NCBI GenBank assembly: GCA_964023205.1
Contig: OZ026835.1
Location: 42,443,083-42,507,082, forward strand
DNA from: Lutraria lutraria
Taxonomy: Eukaryota; Mollusca; Bivalvia; Venerida; Mactridae
DNA length: 64,000 nucleotides
Direction of reading: 5' to 3'
Made by a program: the position numbers and the translations under genes
Notes under the pieces: generated by a model
The model's database searches: none
Told to the model about the DNA's origin: nothing
Seen by the model: the letters and a program-made list of their open reading frames with translations, nothing else
Shown here: one piece after another, positions 1-11,961 of the stretch
Numbering within the stretch: position 1 is the stretch's first letter
Layout: the number at the start of each line of letters is the position of its first letter

Positions 1-107
1 TGCCAAGGTTCTAAAAGGCTTCCTGTGTTGATATTTCTTGTATCAGTGCCTGACCAAGAATAATATTCACCTGACCAAGAATAAGATTCACTTTATATTA
101 TAAAGTA

Positions 108-165
108 TAGTCAAACCTGTGAGCAAAGGTTTGGAAAAGATAAAAAAATGGTCAACCTTGACAGG
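108..165. mobile_element. Fragment of the CAGTCAAACCTGTG MITE family
   Basis: TAGTCAAACCTGTGAGCAAA followed by GGTCAACCTTGACAGGTGACC. Only one end plus a scrap of interior remains. Confidence 0.5.
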
Positions 166-571
166 TGACCCGTATTTAAAGGTATTTTTTTGTTCTAAAG
201 AACATCTCGCCGGATAAAAAAGCAATACATTATTTTACAGACGAACTTAATAAATATATCTTTGTGAACATCAATAAGTCATGTTCTGAAAGTAATATAA
301 TCGTACAATCGTTAAGTACTTTCGATCACTTTTAAATTTTAATACATTGGTACACTGAAACATGGAACGGGAACGAGTTGACCTTCAGCCAAACTCCATT
401 TATTTATTTTTTCTATTTTTTATAAAGAGAGCTCAATGCGTGGCGATTGTTGATCGAAAGAAAGACAGACATTGCAGACTGTTTGATCTTAATAAAAACT
501 TGAGTAAGATGAGGGCGAGAGTTAAACTCTTAGATAACGTACATGGTCCCGGAACACATTGTGTTAATACA

Positions 572-746
572 TGAATGAAACCTGTGTTAGCGTCCACCTC
601 CGAATAAAGTCATCCTTTGAATAAAGGTCATTTAAAAAACTGTCATTGATGATCAAGAACAAATCGATCCCCGAATAAAGGTCACCTGTCAATAAAGGCC
701 ACACTAAGTATTTCCCAAGGTTGACCTTTGTTCACAGGTTTGACTG
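572..746. mobile_element. MITE of the CAGTCAAACCTGTG family
   Basis: About 175 bp. The left end AAACCTGTGTTAGCG is eroded; the right end CACAGGTTTGACTG is intact. The interior has the family pattern CCGAATAAAG..., TTTAGAAC-like middle, CACCTGTCAATAAAGGCCAC and a GACCTTTGTTCACAG tail. It is close to an imperfect palindrome, with no coding capacity. Confidence 0.8.
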
Positions 747-987
747 CACTCGCAAAATTCACAAAGAACTTAGCCTTAAGATAAATGCTGATTCTCCAGT
801 AATTTATGAACAGAATAGTACGATGGTTGCCAAGTACCGAAGGCAAATACTGAATCGTGAATCGTTCCCCAAGTCAAAAAAGTCAACGTGTGCAAGAATC
901 TAGAAATTCTGAAGGAAATATTTCGAAATTACAAATCTTTACATTTTGGTAAATATCGAGAAGCCAAAACTATTCTAGTTTAATGTA

Positions 988-1472
988 AGGTCATCCTTAA
1001 AAGATGTTGGTTTGCAGTAACGCGACCGACTCGGCCAGACCCGATACGACCCCATACGACCCCAAATTGATTCAGCGATTTTGACAAAAATCTTTTTACT
1101 CTTCTTTCTGTCTTTTAGAACATGCATAATATATTTTTATGTTACCGTATCGACTGATCGGGGGTATATTGTTTTAAGCCTGTCTGTTTGTTTGTCTGTC
1201 TGTTTGTTTGTACCAAACCTTAACATTGCCTATTAAATCAAAACACTTCCACCTACAATCATATCAAACTTCATAATTTTATGTAGGTTCCTCATGACAA
1301 CTTCTACAGGACATGTGTATTTTAAGGTCAGTAGACCAAAGGTAAAAGGTCACGCGGAGGTGGCATTGTGCTTCAAAAACACATCTTGATGTAATTATAA
1401 TATAACAACTCTCTTATACGAGTAAAACGTCTGGGTTGCGTAACCGAAAACCACTTTTGTTAAGGATGGACT
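988..1472. mobile_element. Element with GGTCATCCTTAA ends, about 485 bp
   Basis: The left end AGGTCATCCTTAAAAGATG is mirrored by CTTTTGTTAAGGATGGACTA at the right. Subterminal GTAACGC/GCGTAAC motifs are also inverted. Same family as 34355-34578. It contains a TGTC/TGTT microsatellite at about 1181-1213. Confidence 0.65.
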
Positions 1473-2154
1473 AACGGACATTGTATGATTTAACATCCGG
1501 TCAGAGCTCTTTCTTTGTTCAAAACATTAACAGTGACTTAAGCAGGTTTAGCTCACCTTTTTATGTAAACAGAAATGCGGATTAAATAAACAGCACAGAC
1601 CACATCTCTGCTAATCCGTTTGAAAAAAAAAAACTAAGTTCAAAATAATTCGTTAACTTTAAAAAAACTGCCTTAATTATCACGATATATATATAATTAC
1701 AATAAAAAAAGAATTGCAGAAATATATTTACAGAATAATATAATCTTATAAAATGATTAAGTAAAATTTGAACTCCACTGGTGTCTGAAAGAGGTCAGAA
1801 AAAGTAGCTTTACCCGTTCATAAAATATCCTATACGTAACTCAGACTTGTAAATTGTTAAAACAGCGAATTATTCACTGCTAAAAAGAATTAAATAGAGG
1901 ATTTATACAACACGATGATTAAGAGATTCAAGGTGACCATAACGAAGATAATGCCGACATATAAACACGAAGACATCCGGATTTCATCGCAGAAGTGATG
2001 ATGTTGAATGTTGAAGATTTTGATGTTGCTGATTCTGACGCTGTTACTGAAGATCAATGGTTCTGTTTATGCTACTGATGATGATGGTGATACTGATGAT
2101 AACAATGCCGCTGCTACTACTGCTGCTGCTGATGGTGATAATATTGAAGTTATA

Positions 2155-2950
2155 ATGATGATGATGCTGATGATGTAAGTGATGCTGATGATGTAAGTGA
2201 TGCTGATGATGTAAATGTTACTGTTGATGTAAATGTTACTGATGATGTAAGTGATGCTGATGATGTAAGTGATGCTGATGATGTAAGTGATGCTGATGAT
2301 GTAAGTGATACTGATGATGTAAGTGATGCTGATGATGTAAGTGATGCTGATGATGTAAGTGATGCTGATGCTGTAAGTGATACTGATGATGTAAGTGATA
2401 CTGATTATGTAAGTGATACTGATTATGTAAGTGATGCTGATGATGTAAGTGATGCTGATGATGTAAGTGATGCTGATGATGCAGTGATGATAATGATGAT
2501 GTAAGTGATGCTGATGATGTAAGTGATGCTGATGATGCAGTGATGATAATGATGATGTAAGTGATGCTGATGATGTAAATGATGCTGATGATGTAAGTGA
2601 TAATGATGATGCAGTGATGAAAATGATGATGTAAGTGATACTGATGATGTAAGTGATACTGATGATGTAAGTGATGCTGATGATGTAAGTGATGCTGATG
2701 ATGCAGTGATGATAATGATTATGTAAGTGATGCTGATGATGTAAGTGATGCTGATGATGTAAGTGATGCTGATGATGCAGTGATGATAATGATGATGTAA
2801 GTGATGCTGATGATGTAAGTGATACTGATGATGTAAGTGATACTGATGATGTAAGTGATGCTGATGATGTAAGTGATGCTGATGATGTAAGTGATGCTGA
2901 TGATGTAAGTAATGCTGATGATGTAAGTAATGCTGATGATGCAGTGATGA
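2155..2950. repeat. 18-bp minisatellite, about 43 copies
   Basis: Unit GATGCTGATGATGTAAGT with GATACTGAT, GATTATGT and GATGATGCAGTGATGATAAT variants; the last recurs every few units and suggests a higher-order period. Long open frames on the minus strand (ITYIIS repeats) come only from the 18-bp period and are not genes. Each unit carries GTAAGT. Confidence 0.97.
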
Positions 2951-5900
2951 TAATGATAACAACAACAAGGAGAAAGAAGAAGATGCTGATAATGTTTAAA
3001 CAAAGACAAAGGCGATGAGGATGACAATCACCATGAAAAGAAAATTGATGTCCTTCCCGTTTGATTGTGTGCAACAAACCAAGACGTTATCGTATAATGT
3101 ACATACATGTGTGATAGTATTGTTGTATTATACACCGGAAAGAAACACTTTTAAAGTATTACAACATCTAAGGGTGATTTTCTTTTCATTCTGTATTCAT
3201 AGGCGCACATAATTTTTATTCAAAGCGTTGTTAAGGAAATCGATCATTTTAAAAATCATAAGGTAAAAAACATGATTTTAAAACCTACTTTCTGACCGAA
3301 AGAACCGGCGTACAATGAGATGATCTTATCTGATCAAGTTGAAATATCAAAGAATCGAAAATAACCGGTCCGAAAAAGCGGTTTTTATAACGAGGTGGGC
3401 CTTACATAGGAAGTGGGCTGTAATTGATATTTGGATATACAGATTACAAGTTAGCTCGAAAATATCACAGATATAAACGCAATATCATCGAGAAATAAAA
3501 TATTACAAGTTGATATTGATTTTGTAATGCCTCAACGCACCCCTTCGAAAATATTGGAGTCTCCCAGAACAGGCTATTCATTCTGGTAGCCTCCATTAAC
3601 ACTCCCTATTCATTCATTCGGATGTAAATAGCACGATGGAGGTTAGTAATCAGTTTCCTTTGTTAGATGTAGTTTTTTTACTTTCTCAGATTTTTGTTTT
3701 ATCCAATTTTCCGAGCGTTGATTATACGATTTTATATTATTTCCTTTGTGTCTGCATTGGATGTAATAAATTAATGAGTAGTTTTTTTTTCAAGTACGTT
3801 TACGAAATAACTCGTATTTTTACCATTTTCACCACGTGTTGCTTATGTATTTAATGTGAACAAATTAACATTTTATCACGTTAGAATTTATGGGGCTGTG
3901 TCCCGCGCATTTAAAACTACTTTCGTCTGAAGCGGTTTGGTTGCAGGGTGTTAAATTTTCTGTTCGCTGAGTAAAATATTGATTTTTCAGAAGTCCTTTG
4001 TCTTTTTCCAAATTTAAATAAAAATAGAAACTAAATGTTGGACGATGTATAATATCAAATTGATAATTGTGTTTTTTTCTGAGTTTACTTTGTAAAGCTT
4101 ATACCGAGTCCCATATTTTATTTCAAGTAGATAATTTAGTACTGTATTACCGAAAATGTTAAATTATTATAATCAGGGTTACGATGCATTGTATTCAAGT
4201 GGCTGATTTTTCTATTTGAATAAATCGGTTAGCCTAACCAGTTTTGTGTTTAAGGGCTCAACCCGAACGATGGTATTGTTATCAAAGCATTGCTAATCTG
4301 CCTTTTGGTTCAAGTTAAGCGCACGGCATGGAGACGTTCTTTGCGAAATCAAGAAATCTTATTCAATATGTCGGCTTGCCTTTTGTTGAGTCAAAATCTA
4401 TCACAGTGAGGCTATGATTGTATCTTATTCGTGTATTGTATCAGCATGGTAAATGTTCTTAAGTACATCATGATTTTACTCATGAAGCTTGAGGAAAGGC
4501 CACAGGGTTAAGAATGCGTATCTGTTGGTGCTTGGAAAATCATTGATAATTCTTTGAGTTGCGTCATATCCTGCCCGTTCCGGCATAGCCGCGTTGTAAT
4601 AATTATTTTTCGTGGAAATTGTCTAAACATTATGACTGACTAGTGGACTACAAAAACCCGCTCCTTTTTTAATAATCTTAATACATAGGGATTTTCCATT
4701 TTTGGGGTTAGTCTAGAGGACTTACCATCGTGTAAGCGCGTAAATGACTTTTAGGTTACAGATTTTTTGAAAAATGATTTTGAACCACCAAAACAAGTTA
4801 GACATCGATTTATACACATTTAAACTCCCTCTGAAACATGTCGCGGGTTAGGATTCCCGTACCAGCTTGAACTTAATCCAATGGTCTTGTTATCCAGTTT
4901 TTGATAATGAAATAAATCGCGTTTTGATACAGTTTAGCTTATATCAAATTGCGAATAATCCATTTCTAGTAAACAATAATGCATTGTGAAGTTGCTATGG
5001 TTATCACGACTTAATCGACGTCAAGGCAGATGTTTCATTAAACAATAGAATCAGTTTATTCAAATCTCCTATCATTTTTCTTTTTTTACGTAAACCTTTC
5101 AAATTTCATCATTTTTATATCATTCATGACGAGCTTCTACTAATTTTAGCAAACGTATATTGATCGGGCGGCATCGGAGTTTGGACTAAATTACCCCCTC
5201 TCTTGTGTATCATACTAAAACATATGATATCGTAACATGGTTTGGGTATGAAGTTTTGTACATAAAACCACTGCTTAACGGTTATGGTTAAAACGCATAA
5301 TTCTGATCCCTTACTGACACCTTATACGGAATCGATTTCAGACATTTAATTGAAATAAATTTGTTTTATTCCAGTTGTAAATGATGTCCCCACAGTTAAA
5401 TATACGCGCTTGTCATTGAAACAAAATACATTTACATAAACATCAATCATATTTTATTTATGAATGAAAAAAAACAAGAACGAAGGATGGTCACATTACA
5501 GTTTAATACCATACATATTTTCTGTCTTTGGTACCTTGAGATGCATGAATGAAAAAATCCTTTAGTTGTAGTCTTTGTAAAATCAAGTGTCCACCGGGGC
5601 GGGGCCAATATTGACCTTGGGGCCAGTACGATGTTTTGAATCTGAACTCTGACTTATATTTGAAACATCATGACTGGTTCAATTAGTTTTGTTAGTATTT
5701 ATTTTGGAGTTAATGTTTACAACAAGCCATTAAGTGAGGCGTAATACCCATTAACTGTTTCTTTCATCATGATTTATATAATGAAATATGCATAAAATTG
5801 AAAACAAGGCCATTATTAAAAAAATGTAGATTTTTTTCTGTTTTACGACCCAAACTTCTTGCAATGGGTATATAAGTAGGTAGTGTTAGGCTTTCCATGG

Positions 5901-5984
5901 TAACATTTTATGCTTGTATTGAAAACGAAAACACTGAATGGAAAACTTGTTTTTGGTAAAAAATGGCTAAATATTTTGTTCGGG
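2951..5984. other. Gene-free AT-rich stretch
   Basis: No frame with protein-like composition, no RNA gene and no repeat family recognised. Short open frames here are of random type. Confidence 0.6.
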
Positions 5985-6022
5985 CGTGTGTGTGTGTGTG
6001 TGTGTGTGGGGGGGGGGGGGGG
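5985..6022. repeat. (TG)n microsatellite joined to a G-run
   Basis: About 11-12 TG dinucleotides run straight into about 16 consecutive G. Prone to Z-DNA and G-quadruplex structures and to sequencing length error. Confidence 0.9.
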
Positions 6023-6234
6023 TAATAGTCAGTCACAAAACTGTAAACAAGCAATTTTGAACATAGCCTAATCACTAGAAATCTACAGAGCATTTCAGAT
6101 TGGTGTCTGTATGCCGTTTGTTTGATTAATCGAACATTATTATACCATTCAGGAGTTCTCTATATTCAATGCGTAATTAACGAAACAATCTGATAATCAT
6201 GTCATAATGGCTTACATTATAGACGTACTAAATA

Positions 6235-6411
6235 CAGCCAAACCTGTGTTAGCGGCCACCTCCGAATGGAGGTCACCATGTGAAGAAGACATTTAAAAAA
6301 AAACGCCAATGATTGTTTATAATAAAATGACCCCCGAATAAAGACCACCTGCATGCCAATCAATGATACAGTAAGTCATACCCACGGATGACCTTTGTTC
6401 ACAGGTTTGTA
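6235..6411. mobile_element. MITE of the CAGTCAAACCTGTG family
   Basis: The left end TACAGCCAAACCTGTGTTAG and the right end GTTCACAGGTTTGTACG frame the family interior (GCGGCCACCTCCGAAT, CCCCCGAATAAAGACCACCTG). About 177 bp, the typical length of the unexpanded family here. Confidence 0.82.
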
Positions 6412-6585
6412 CGTATGTTAAACCTGTAGACATCATGTAAACACGTACAAAATGACCTTGCTCGAGTCATATCCACGAACTTGAATGATATTCTTCAAAA
6501 AGAATCGAAACAACTAATTTTATGATGTCCCCAGCATGAGTGAAATCCGTGAACTTGATGTATCTTCCACAGATTTTGTCATAAT

Positions 6586-6637
6586 TATGACAGAATGATA
6601 AATGTGAGCTATACAACAGTTTTATCATTCTGTCATA
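6586..6637. repeat. Perfect 17-bp hairpin
   Basis: TATGACAGAATGATAAA at 6586-6602 and its exact reverse complement at 6621-6637, with an 18-nt loop. Could be the core of a small inverted-repeat element or a structured RNA; nothing around it decides. Confidence 0.8.
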
Positions 6638-7145
6638 TAGACATGCTCCCCAATATGTATATACTGTATCCAGCTATATGTAGTAATAAGTATATGACGT
6701 GAGTCACTGTAGATGAAAAGAAAAAAAAACAAATTTGCTTTATGGACGTCCGTCGTTAGATTTTTGAAATTTTGATTTTTTTCATATTCTTGAATTTCAA
6801 CTATAAGGGCAGTAACAGGAAAAGCGGTTTATACCCTTCCATGAAAATTACACAAAAAATGTCGATTTTCCTTTCGGATGTGGAGGAGTTGTCGGTGCCT
6901 TGTAGAAGGGTTAGTTTGTACTTATCTAGTAATGTTCAGATTAATCATGTATTCAACGAATCATTGACTAATGGTCTTTGACGTGACGATCATGATGCTC
7001 CTATATCGCCAACGGATTGTTGATTTCTGCAGCATAATTCAGGCCCAGTGTAGTTTGTTTAATAATCAGTATATTTTGATGTGATGTTTACTCAAACATC
7101 TTAATAATGTTAAATCATTTAATATTTCAATTCTTATTGATTTTA

Positions 7146-7306
7146 TGTGGGGTGGCTTGGTGGTTGCAGTTATGATATATAGTAGTTAGTTAGTTGTTAG
7201 TACCTAAATGAAGTCCAGGGAAACTGGTTAGGATAACTGCCCGCCACGATATGACTGAAATAATGTTGAAAATGGCGTTTAACCCGATGAAACAAAACAA
7301 ACTGAT
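7146..7306 (+). mobile_element. SINE copy, degenerate head
   Basis: GGGGTGGCTTGGTGGTTGCA (A-box-like), then ACTGGTTAGGATAACTGCCC and the tail GACTGAAATAATGTTGAAAA with GGCGTTTAACCC. The same central and tail segments occur at 15305-15530 and, inverted, at 33505-33612. Confidence 0.7.
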
Positions 7307-9923
7307 TCGGATACTGTCCAGGAAAATTTGTTTGGTGAATCAGCCGACGTATGTAACTGAAAAATAGTTGAAAAAAAACTTAATGGTTTACTGATTAATT
7401 TCTATAGGACACAATAAGCATGAATCTAAAGTTGAGTCACGTGTGAAGTGGATTTGTTTTGGTCAGTAAATTCTATGAGGATGTTTTTGTACAAAATCGC
7501 TTATCAGTGACTTATAATCCTTGACATTTTGGGTCAAAGTGACTTAACAAATGTTAACAAACAGACGATAACTTCCGATAATGTCTTGACCTTCGCGTGT
7601 TTACTTTTCCCTGTTACGTCTTTGTCAATATCTCCAAGATTAGTTCCAATACCGTGGACAGTAACTGCCTGTTTGTTTGTGTGGGTCACGCGGTCAGCGT
7701 CTGAGATAAGAGGCTTTTCTGATAACGTTGTTGATGCGCGTTATTTTATCGCGTAACTGGCTTGGTCAAAAAGCCCCATTGTATTGTAATACAGGGGGGG
7801 GGGGGGGGGGGCTAGGGATTTGTAATACTGGTTTATGTGTCTATCTATTGCATGTTTGTGTATTTAATTTTATGAATATGGGATTGGAGCGTTGTGTGTG
7901 ACATATTGAAAATTAAAAAAAAATGTAACGAATATTATACAAAATGAACATGAATGGGCCAGATGTATGTATATAGACATTTTCAAGGAAAATATCTTCA
8001 ATTTACCTCATATCAAATCATGGTGTCTTGAATTCGTTAACAATACCCGGGTGCAGTCTTAAACTGTAAATTTCATAATACTGGGATATTGTTTTAAATT
8101 TTGAAATACGTCATGAGGCCATCCTTATAAAATGCTTTGTTTGGGCAGCGCTTCCTACTCACCAAAAACAGCCTTGTCTAACTTTTTATGGTCTCTCGTG
8201 TATTTAGTTTTTATATATAAATAGCATCTTGACATGTATCTTAGATTCAATGGTGAAATATACCTCCCCCATATACGTACCCACTGAAAATTCTCCAGGT
8301 GGGGTTTTCCCCAAACAACATTTTGATAACGATGGCCTGAGAGTCTTAACTGACGTTATTCTGTATACACATTGTACTCAGGAAGATCTTTACGACATCA
8401 ATAAATCACTTACTGCTCTTGTATCTTTATTTTAAATCTAAACGAGATTCCTATCGTTTATGTACAAGTTTTATTCGATTATTGCACCCATGCACCAATT
8501 CACCCGGAAAATCATGTTTTGAAATGAATCATTACTTAAGGAAATTAAAATCGAGATAAGATTCCGTTCAAACCTAAAAAAAATGTATGTAAACTTCCTG
8601 AGTTAAATAATAAAATAAAATAAACATTTCCCTCGTCGATACCTTACTGGATATCATCGTTTGTATACTTGAAAAAAAATAGGGGAAATAAAATAGTGCA
8701 TGTTTGGTTGTCTGTGAAACCGAAACTTCATTTAAACCATTGAAAGGGTTAGTACAAGAAGATACATATCTCATTTGTTTTCAAAATGGAGATAGACTCG
8801 TTCTGCACTCGACTTCTTAACTGTAATTTTAGGATTTCAAGCAATTTGTTTCTATAGATAACATTATGATATTGCATTATACGAAAGCTGTTTTTCTAAA
8901 TTACTTTTGACATGTTCGAGTGTTGCTGTTTGCAACGACGTTATCTAAGTTACTATGAAATATCGTCGCCTTCTGAATGAGTATATTTTTGTAAATTATT
9001 CATCAAGCCGTTTTCACCGAATCTAGTAAGTGATAGAATGATAAAGATAGTCTTTACTTTGCGGCTAAATATATTTCACAATTCCGTTAACATGAATCGA
9101 ATGTGATACGTTCTCCCTTCATGCTTTATAATTACGGTGTGTAATCTGGAATACACTTATTTGTATAATTATAATGATGTCAGACTAACCAATTTGAATA
9201 AAAATTCATGCACGTCCCAATTCTGTTTTATGTTCTTGGGGATTTTTTAGCATCTTTACGATACTGCAAACAAGTGTTGAAGATCTAAATACATAATAAT
9301 ATAATTTAAACTAATTACAGACATGTGTTTGGAGACTTAATATACAGTCTGATAGTGTTAAGCTCGTGCTGATCATTGGGTTTTATAAAGTAAATGAAAT
9401 AGGGACATGAAACAAGGTAATAATTATGAATGAATCGTTACCATAGTAAATTATAGGTTAATTATGCGAGTATCACACGTAACGCCCCCTGGCGGCGGCA
9501 CTGTGGTTCTGGTCGATATTTGATACGTCGACTATTGTGAATATTCACGTTCCATTGCATCACCAATGTCGGCTTAACCTACCTTAGTAATTATCGTAAA
9601 GTTCTATCCTAAATGAAGCCTGTAGTTCTGTAAACATTTTGTCCATTGATTTATCAGTAAATAAGTTTGCTTCAATTGTGATTCGATCGTAAGGCAGAAC
9701 TGTTGAAGATAAACATTGAAGAAATTAAGCCATCAATAAATACTGAGCTGTAGATTGGTCGATTGGTCGAACTGTACAGAGTTATTAACAAGCTAATCCG
9801 ATTAAACAAACAGTATCAGGATATGCTGGATGACCTGTTTGTAATGATTTCCGACGCAAAAAGTCGGTCAAACATACTACAATGTGTAAATATCCTAACA
9901 TTGCTTTACTAACGATTTCAGTA
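7307..9923. other. Gene-free stretch with a G18 homopolymer
   Basis: No gene recognised. A run of 18 G lies at 7794-7811. The left end of a CCATCCTTA-type element lies near 8116 (GAGGCCATCCTTATAAAATG), without an identifiable right end. Confidence 0.55.
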
Positions 9924-10188
9924 CAGTCAAACCTCTGTTATAGCGGTCATTTTCGAATAAAAGTCAACCCTGTGAATAAATTCAATTCTTTTAAAAAAAA
10001 TTATTGATTATTTAGAATAAATCGATGTGTACCGTACGGTAGCGTTTTTTAGCAACGCACTAAACAAACGTAGTGTCGTCACGGAACGTAAAGAACGAAA
10101 ACAAAATGGTCTCTGAATAAAGAGCACCTGTCATTGAAGGCCACATAATGTCTTTCCCATTCTTGGTCTTTGTACACAGGTTTGACTG
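9924..10188. mobile_element. MITE of the CAGTCAAACCTGTG family with an internal insertion
   Basis: Flanked by TA on both sides. The left end is CAGTCAAACCTCTG and the right end CACAGGTTTGACTG. At 265 bp it is about 90 bp longer than its relatives; the extra sequence lies at about 10025-10110 (around ACCGTACGGTAGCG). Confidence 0.85.
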
Positions 10189-10321
10189 TATATTGGTCGG
10201 ATGTAAATCACGTATCGCTATTTACAAGTGGAACTGTCACCAAAGATAATTCAGATCTAGGAATCATTATCCGAATGCATTTGATCAGTTGTTGTAAATC
10301 TGTGCTGTTATCTGTGCAAAT

Positions 10322-10545
10322 ATTACGTCTAGAGTGTTGTATGTAAGATATTACGTCTAGAGTGTTGTATGTAAGATATTATACGTGAAGAGTGTTGTAT
10401 GTAAGATATTATACGTGAAGAGTGTTGTATGTAAGATATTATACGTGAAGAGTGTTGTATGTAAGATATTATACGTGAAGAGTGTTGTATGTAAGATATT
10501 ATACGTCTAGAGTGTTGTATGTAAGATATTATACGTATGCGTATA
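10322..10545. repeat. 30-bp tandem repeat, about 7 copies
   Basis: Unit ATACGTGAAGAGTGTTGTAT GTAAGATATT; outer copies have GTCTAG for GTGAAG. The minus-strand open frame across it is periodic and not a gene. Confidence 0.95.
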
Positions 10546-10894
10546 ACTTTGTGTTGCTTTATGTCCAGATCTAGCTTATCTAAAGTAACAATTTGATGAT
10601 TATTATCTAATCTAGGAAGAAGGAAGTATTGTTGTCTTGTTCGAAATGTATTTTGATTTGTGTGCATTCTGTTCAAAGTTACAGTCAAACTTACCATCAA
10701 TGGGTACCAAGTGGTCTGGTGAATTACGACCAATACAATGGGATCTATTCACGAGTTTTCATTAAATCGGCCTTTTATTTCATTAACGTGTGCTTTAAAA
10801 GTATCGTCATTTTCATTACGCTCATCATGAATGTTCTGGTGGACATCATCCACTCGAATTATACCATGATGATATGTCATAGGACGTCAATATA

Positions 10895-11961
10895 CAGTCA
10901 AACCTGTGCTTGTGGCCACCTCAGAATAAACCCATTGAAACTGTGAATAAAGGTAATGGAACTTGTGAATAAAGGTAATAGAACCTGTGAATAAAGGTAA
11001 TATAACTTGTGAATAAAGGTAATAGAACTTGTGAATAAAGGTAATAGAACCTGTGAATAAAGGTAATAGAACCTGTGAATAAAGGCCATTGAAACTGTGG
11101 AATAAAGGTAATAGAACTTGTGAATAAAGGTAATAGAACCACTGAATAAAGGTAATAGAACTTGTGAATAAAGGTAACAGAACTTGTGAATAAAGGTAAT
11201 AGAACTTGTGAATAAAGGTAATAGAACCTGTGAATAAAGGTAATAGAACCTGTGAATAAAGGTAATATAACTTGTGAATAAAGTTAATAGAACTTGTGAA
11301 TAAAGGTAATAGAACCTGTGAATAAAGGTAATAGAACTTGTGAATAAAGGTAATAGAACTTGTGAATAAAGGCCATTGAAACTGTGGAATAAAGGTAATA
11401 GAACCTGTGAATAAAGGTAATAGAACCTGTGAATAAAGGTAATATAACTTGTGAATAAAGTTAATAGAACTTGTGAATAAAGGTAATAGAACCTGTGAAT
11501 AAAGGTAATAGAACTTGTGAATAAAGGTAATAGAACTTGTGAATAAAGGTAATAGAACTTGTGAATAAAGGCCATTGAAACTGTGGAATAAAGGTAATAG
11601 AACTTGTGAATAAAGGTAATAGAACTTGTGAATAAAGGTAATAGAACTTGTGAATAAAGGTAATAGAACTTGTGAATAAAGGTAATAGAACCTGTGAATA
11701 AAGGTAATAGAACCTGTGAATAAAGGTAATATAACTTGTGAATAAAGTTAATAGAACCTGTGAATAAAGGTAATAGAACTTGTGAATAAAGGTAATAGAA
11801 CCTGTGAATAAAGGTAATAGAACTTGTGAATAAAGGTTCGGATTCTCTTATAAACTGTTATTGATTATTTAGAACAAAATGACTTCCGAGTAAAGACCAC
11901 CTGTCAATAAAGACCTCATTTTGTCTTTCCCATGGATGGCCTTTGTTCATAAGTTTGACTG
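10895..11961. mobile_element. MITE copy containing an expanded 22-bp array
   Basis: TA-flanked element with the left end CAGTCAAACCTGTG and the right end AAGTTTGACTG. Between them lie the usual family start (GTGGCCACCTCAGAATAAA) and finish (AGTAAAGACCACCTGTCAAT, GGCCTTTGTTCATAAG). The interior is replaced by about 41 head-to-tail copies of a 22-bp unit. Confidence 0.9.
10935..11838. repeat. 22-bp minisatellite inside a MITE, about 41 copies
   Basis: Unit GTGAATAAAGGTAATAGAACTT with CCT/CTT, ATAACTT and AAGTTAAT variants, and an occasional GGCCATTGAAACTGTGGAAT insert that recurs about every 200-280 bp, giving a higher-order order of variants. The unit derives from the family's own GTGAATAAAGGCCATT interior. 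Minus-strand frames (FIHRFYYLYS repeats) are periodic artefacts. Confidence 0.95.

Noticed and set aside
2067..3077. 336-residue minus-strand open frame of ITYIIS repeats
   Set aside because: It exists only because 18-bp units keep frame; all three minus frames are open in places with the same kind of repeat.
10898..11575. 225-residue minus-strand frame of FIHRFYYLYS repeats
   Set aside because: Frame through the 22-bp array inside a MITE; no start context, no homology, composition set by the repeat.
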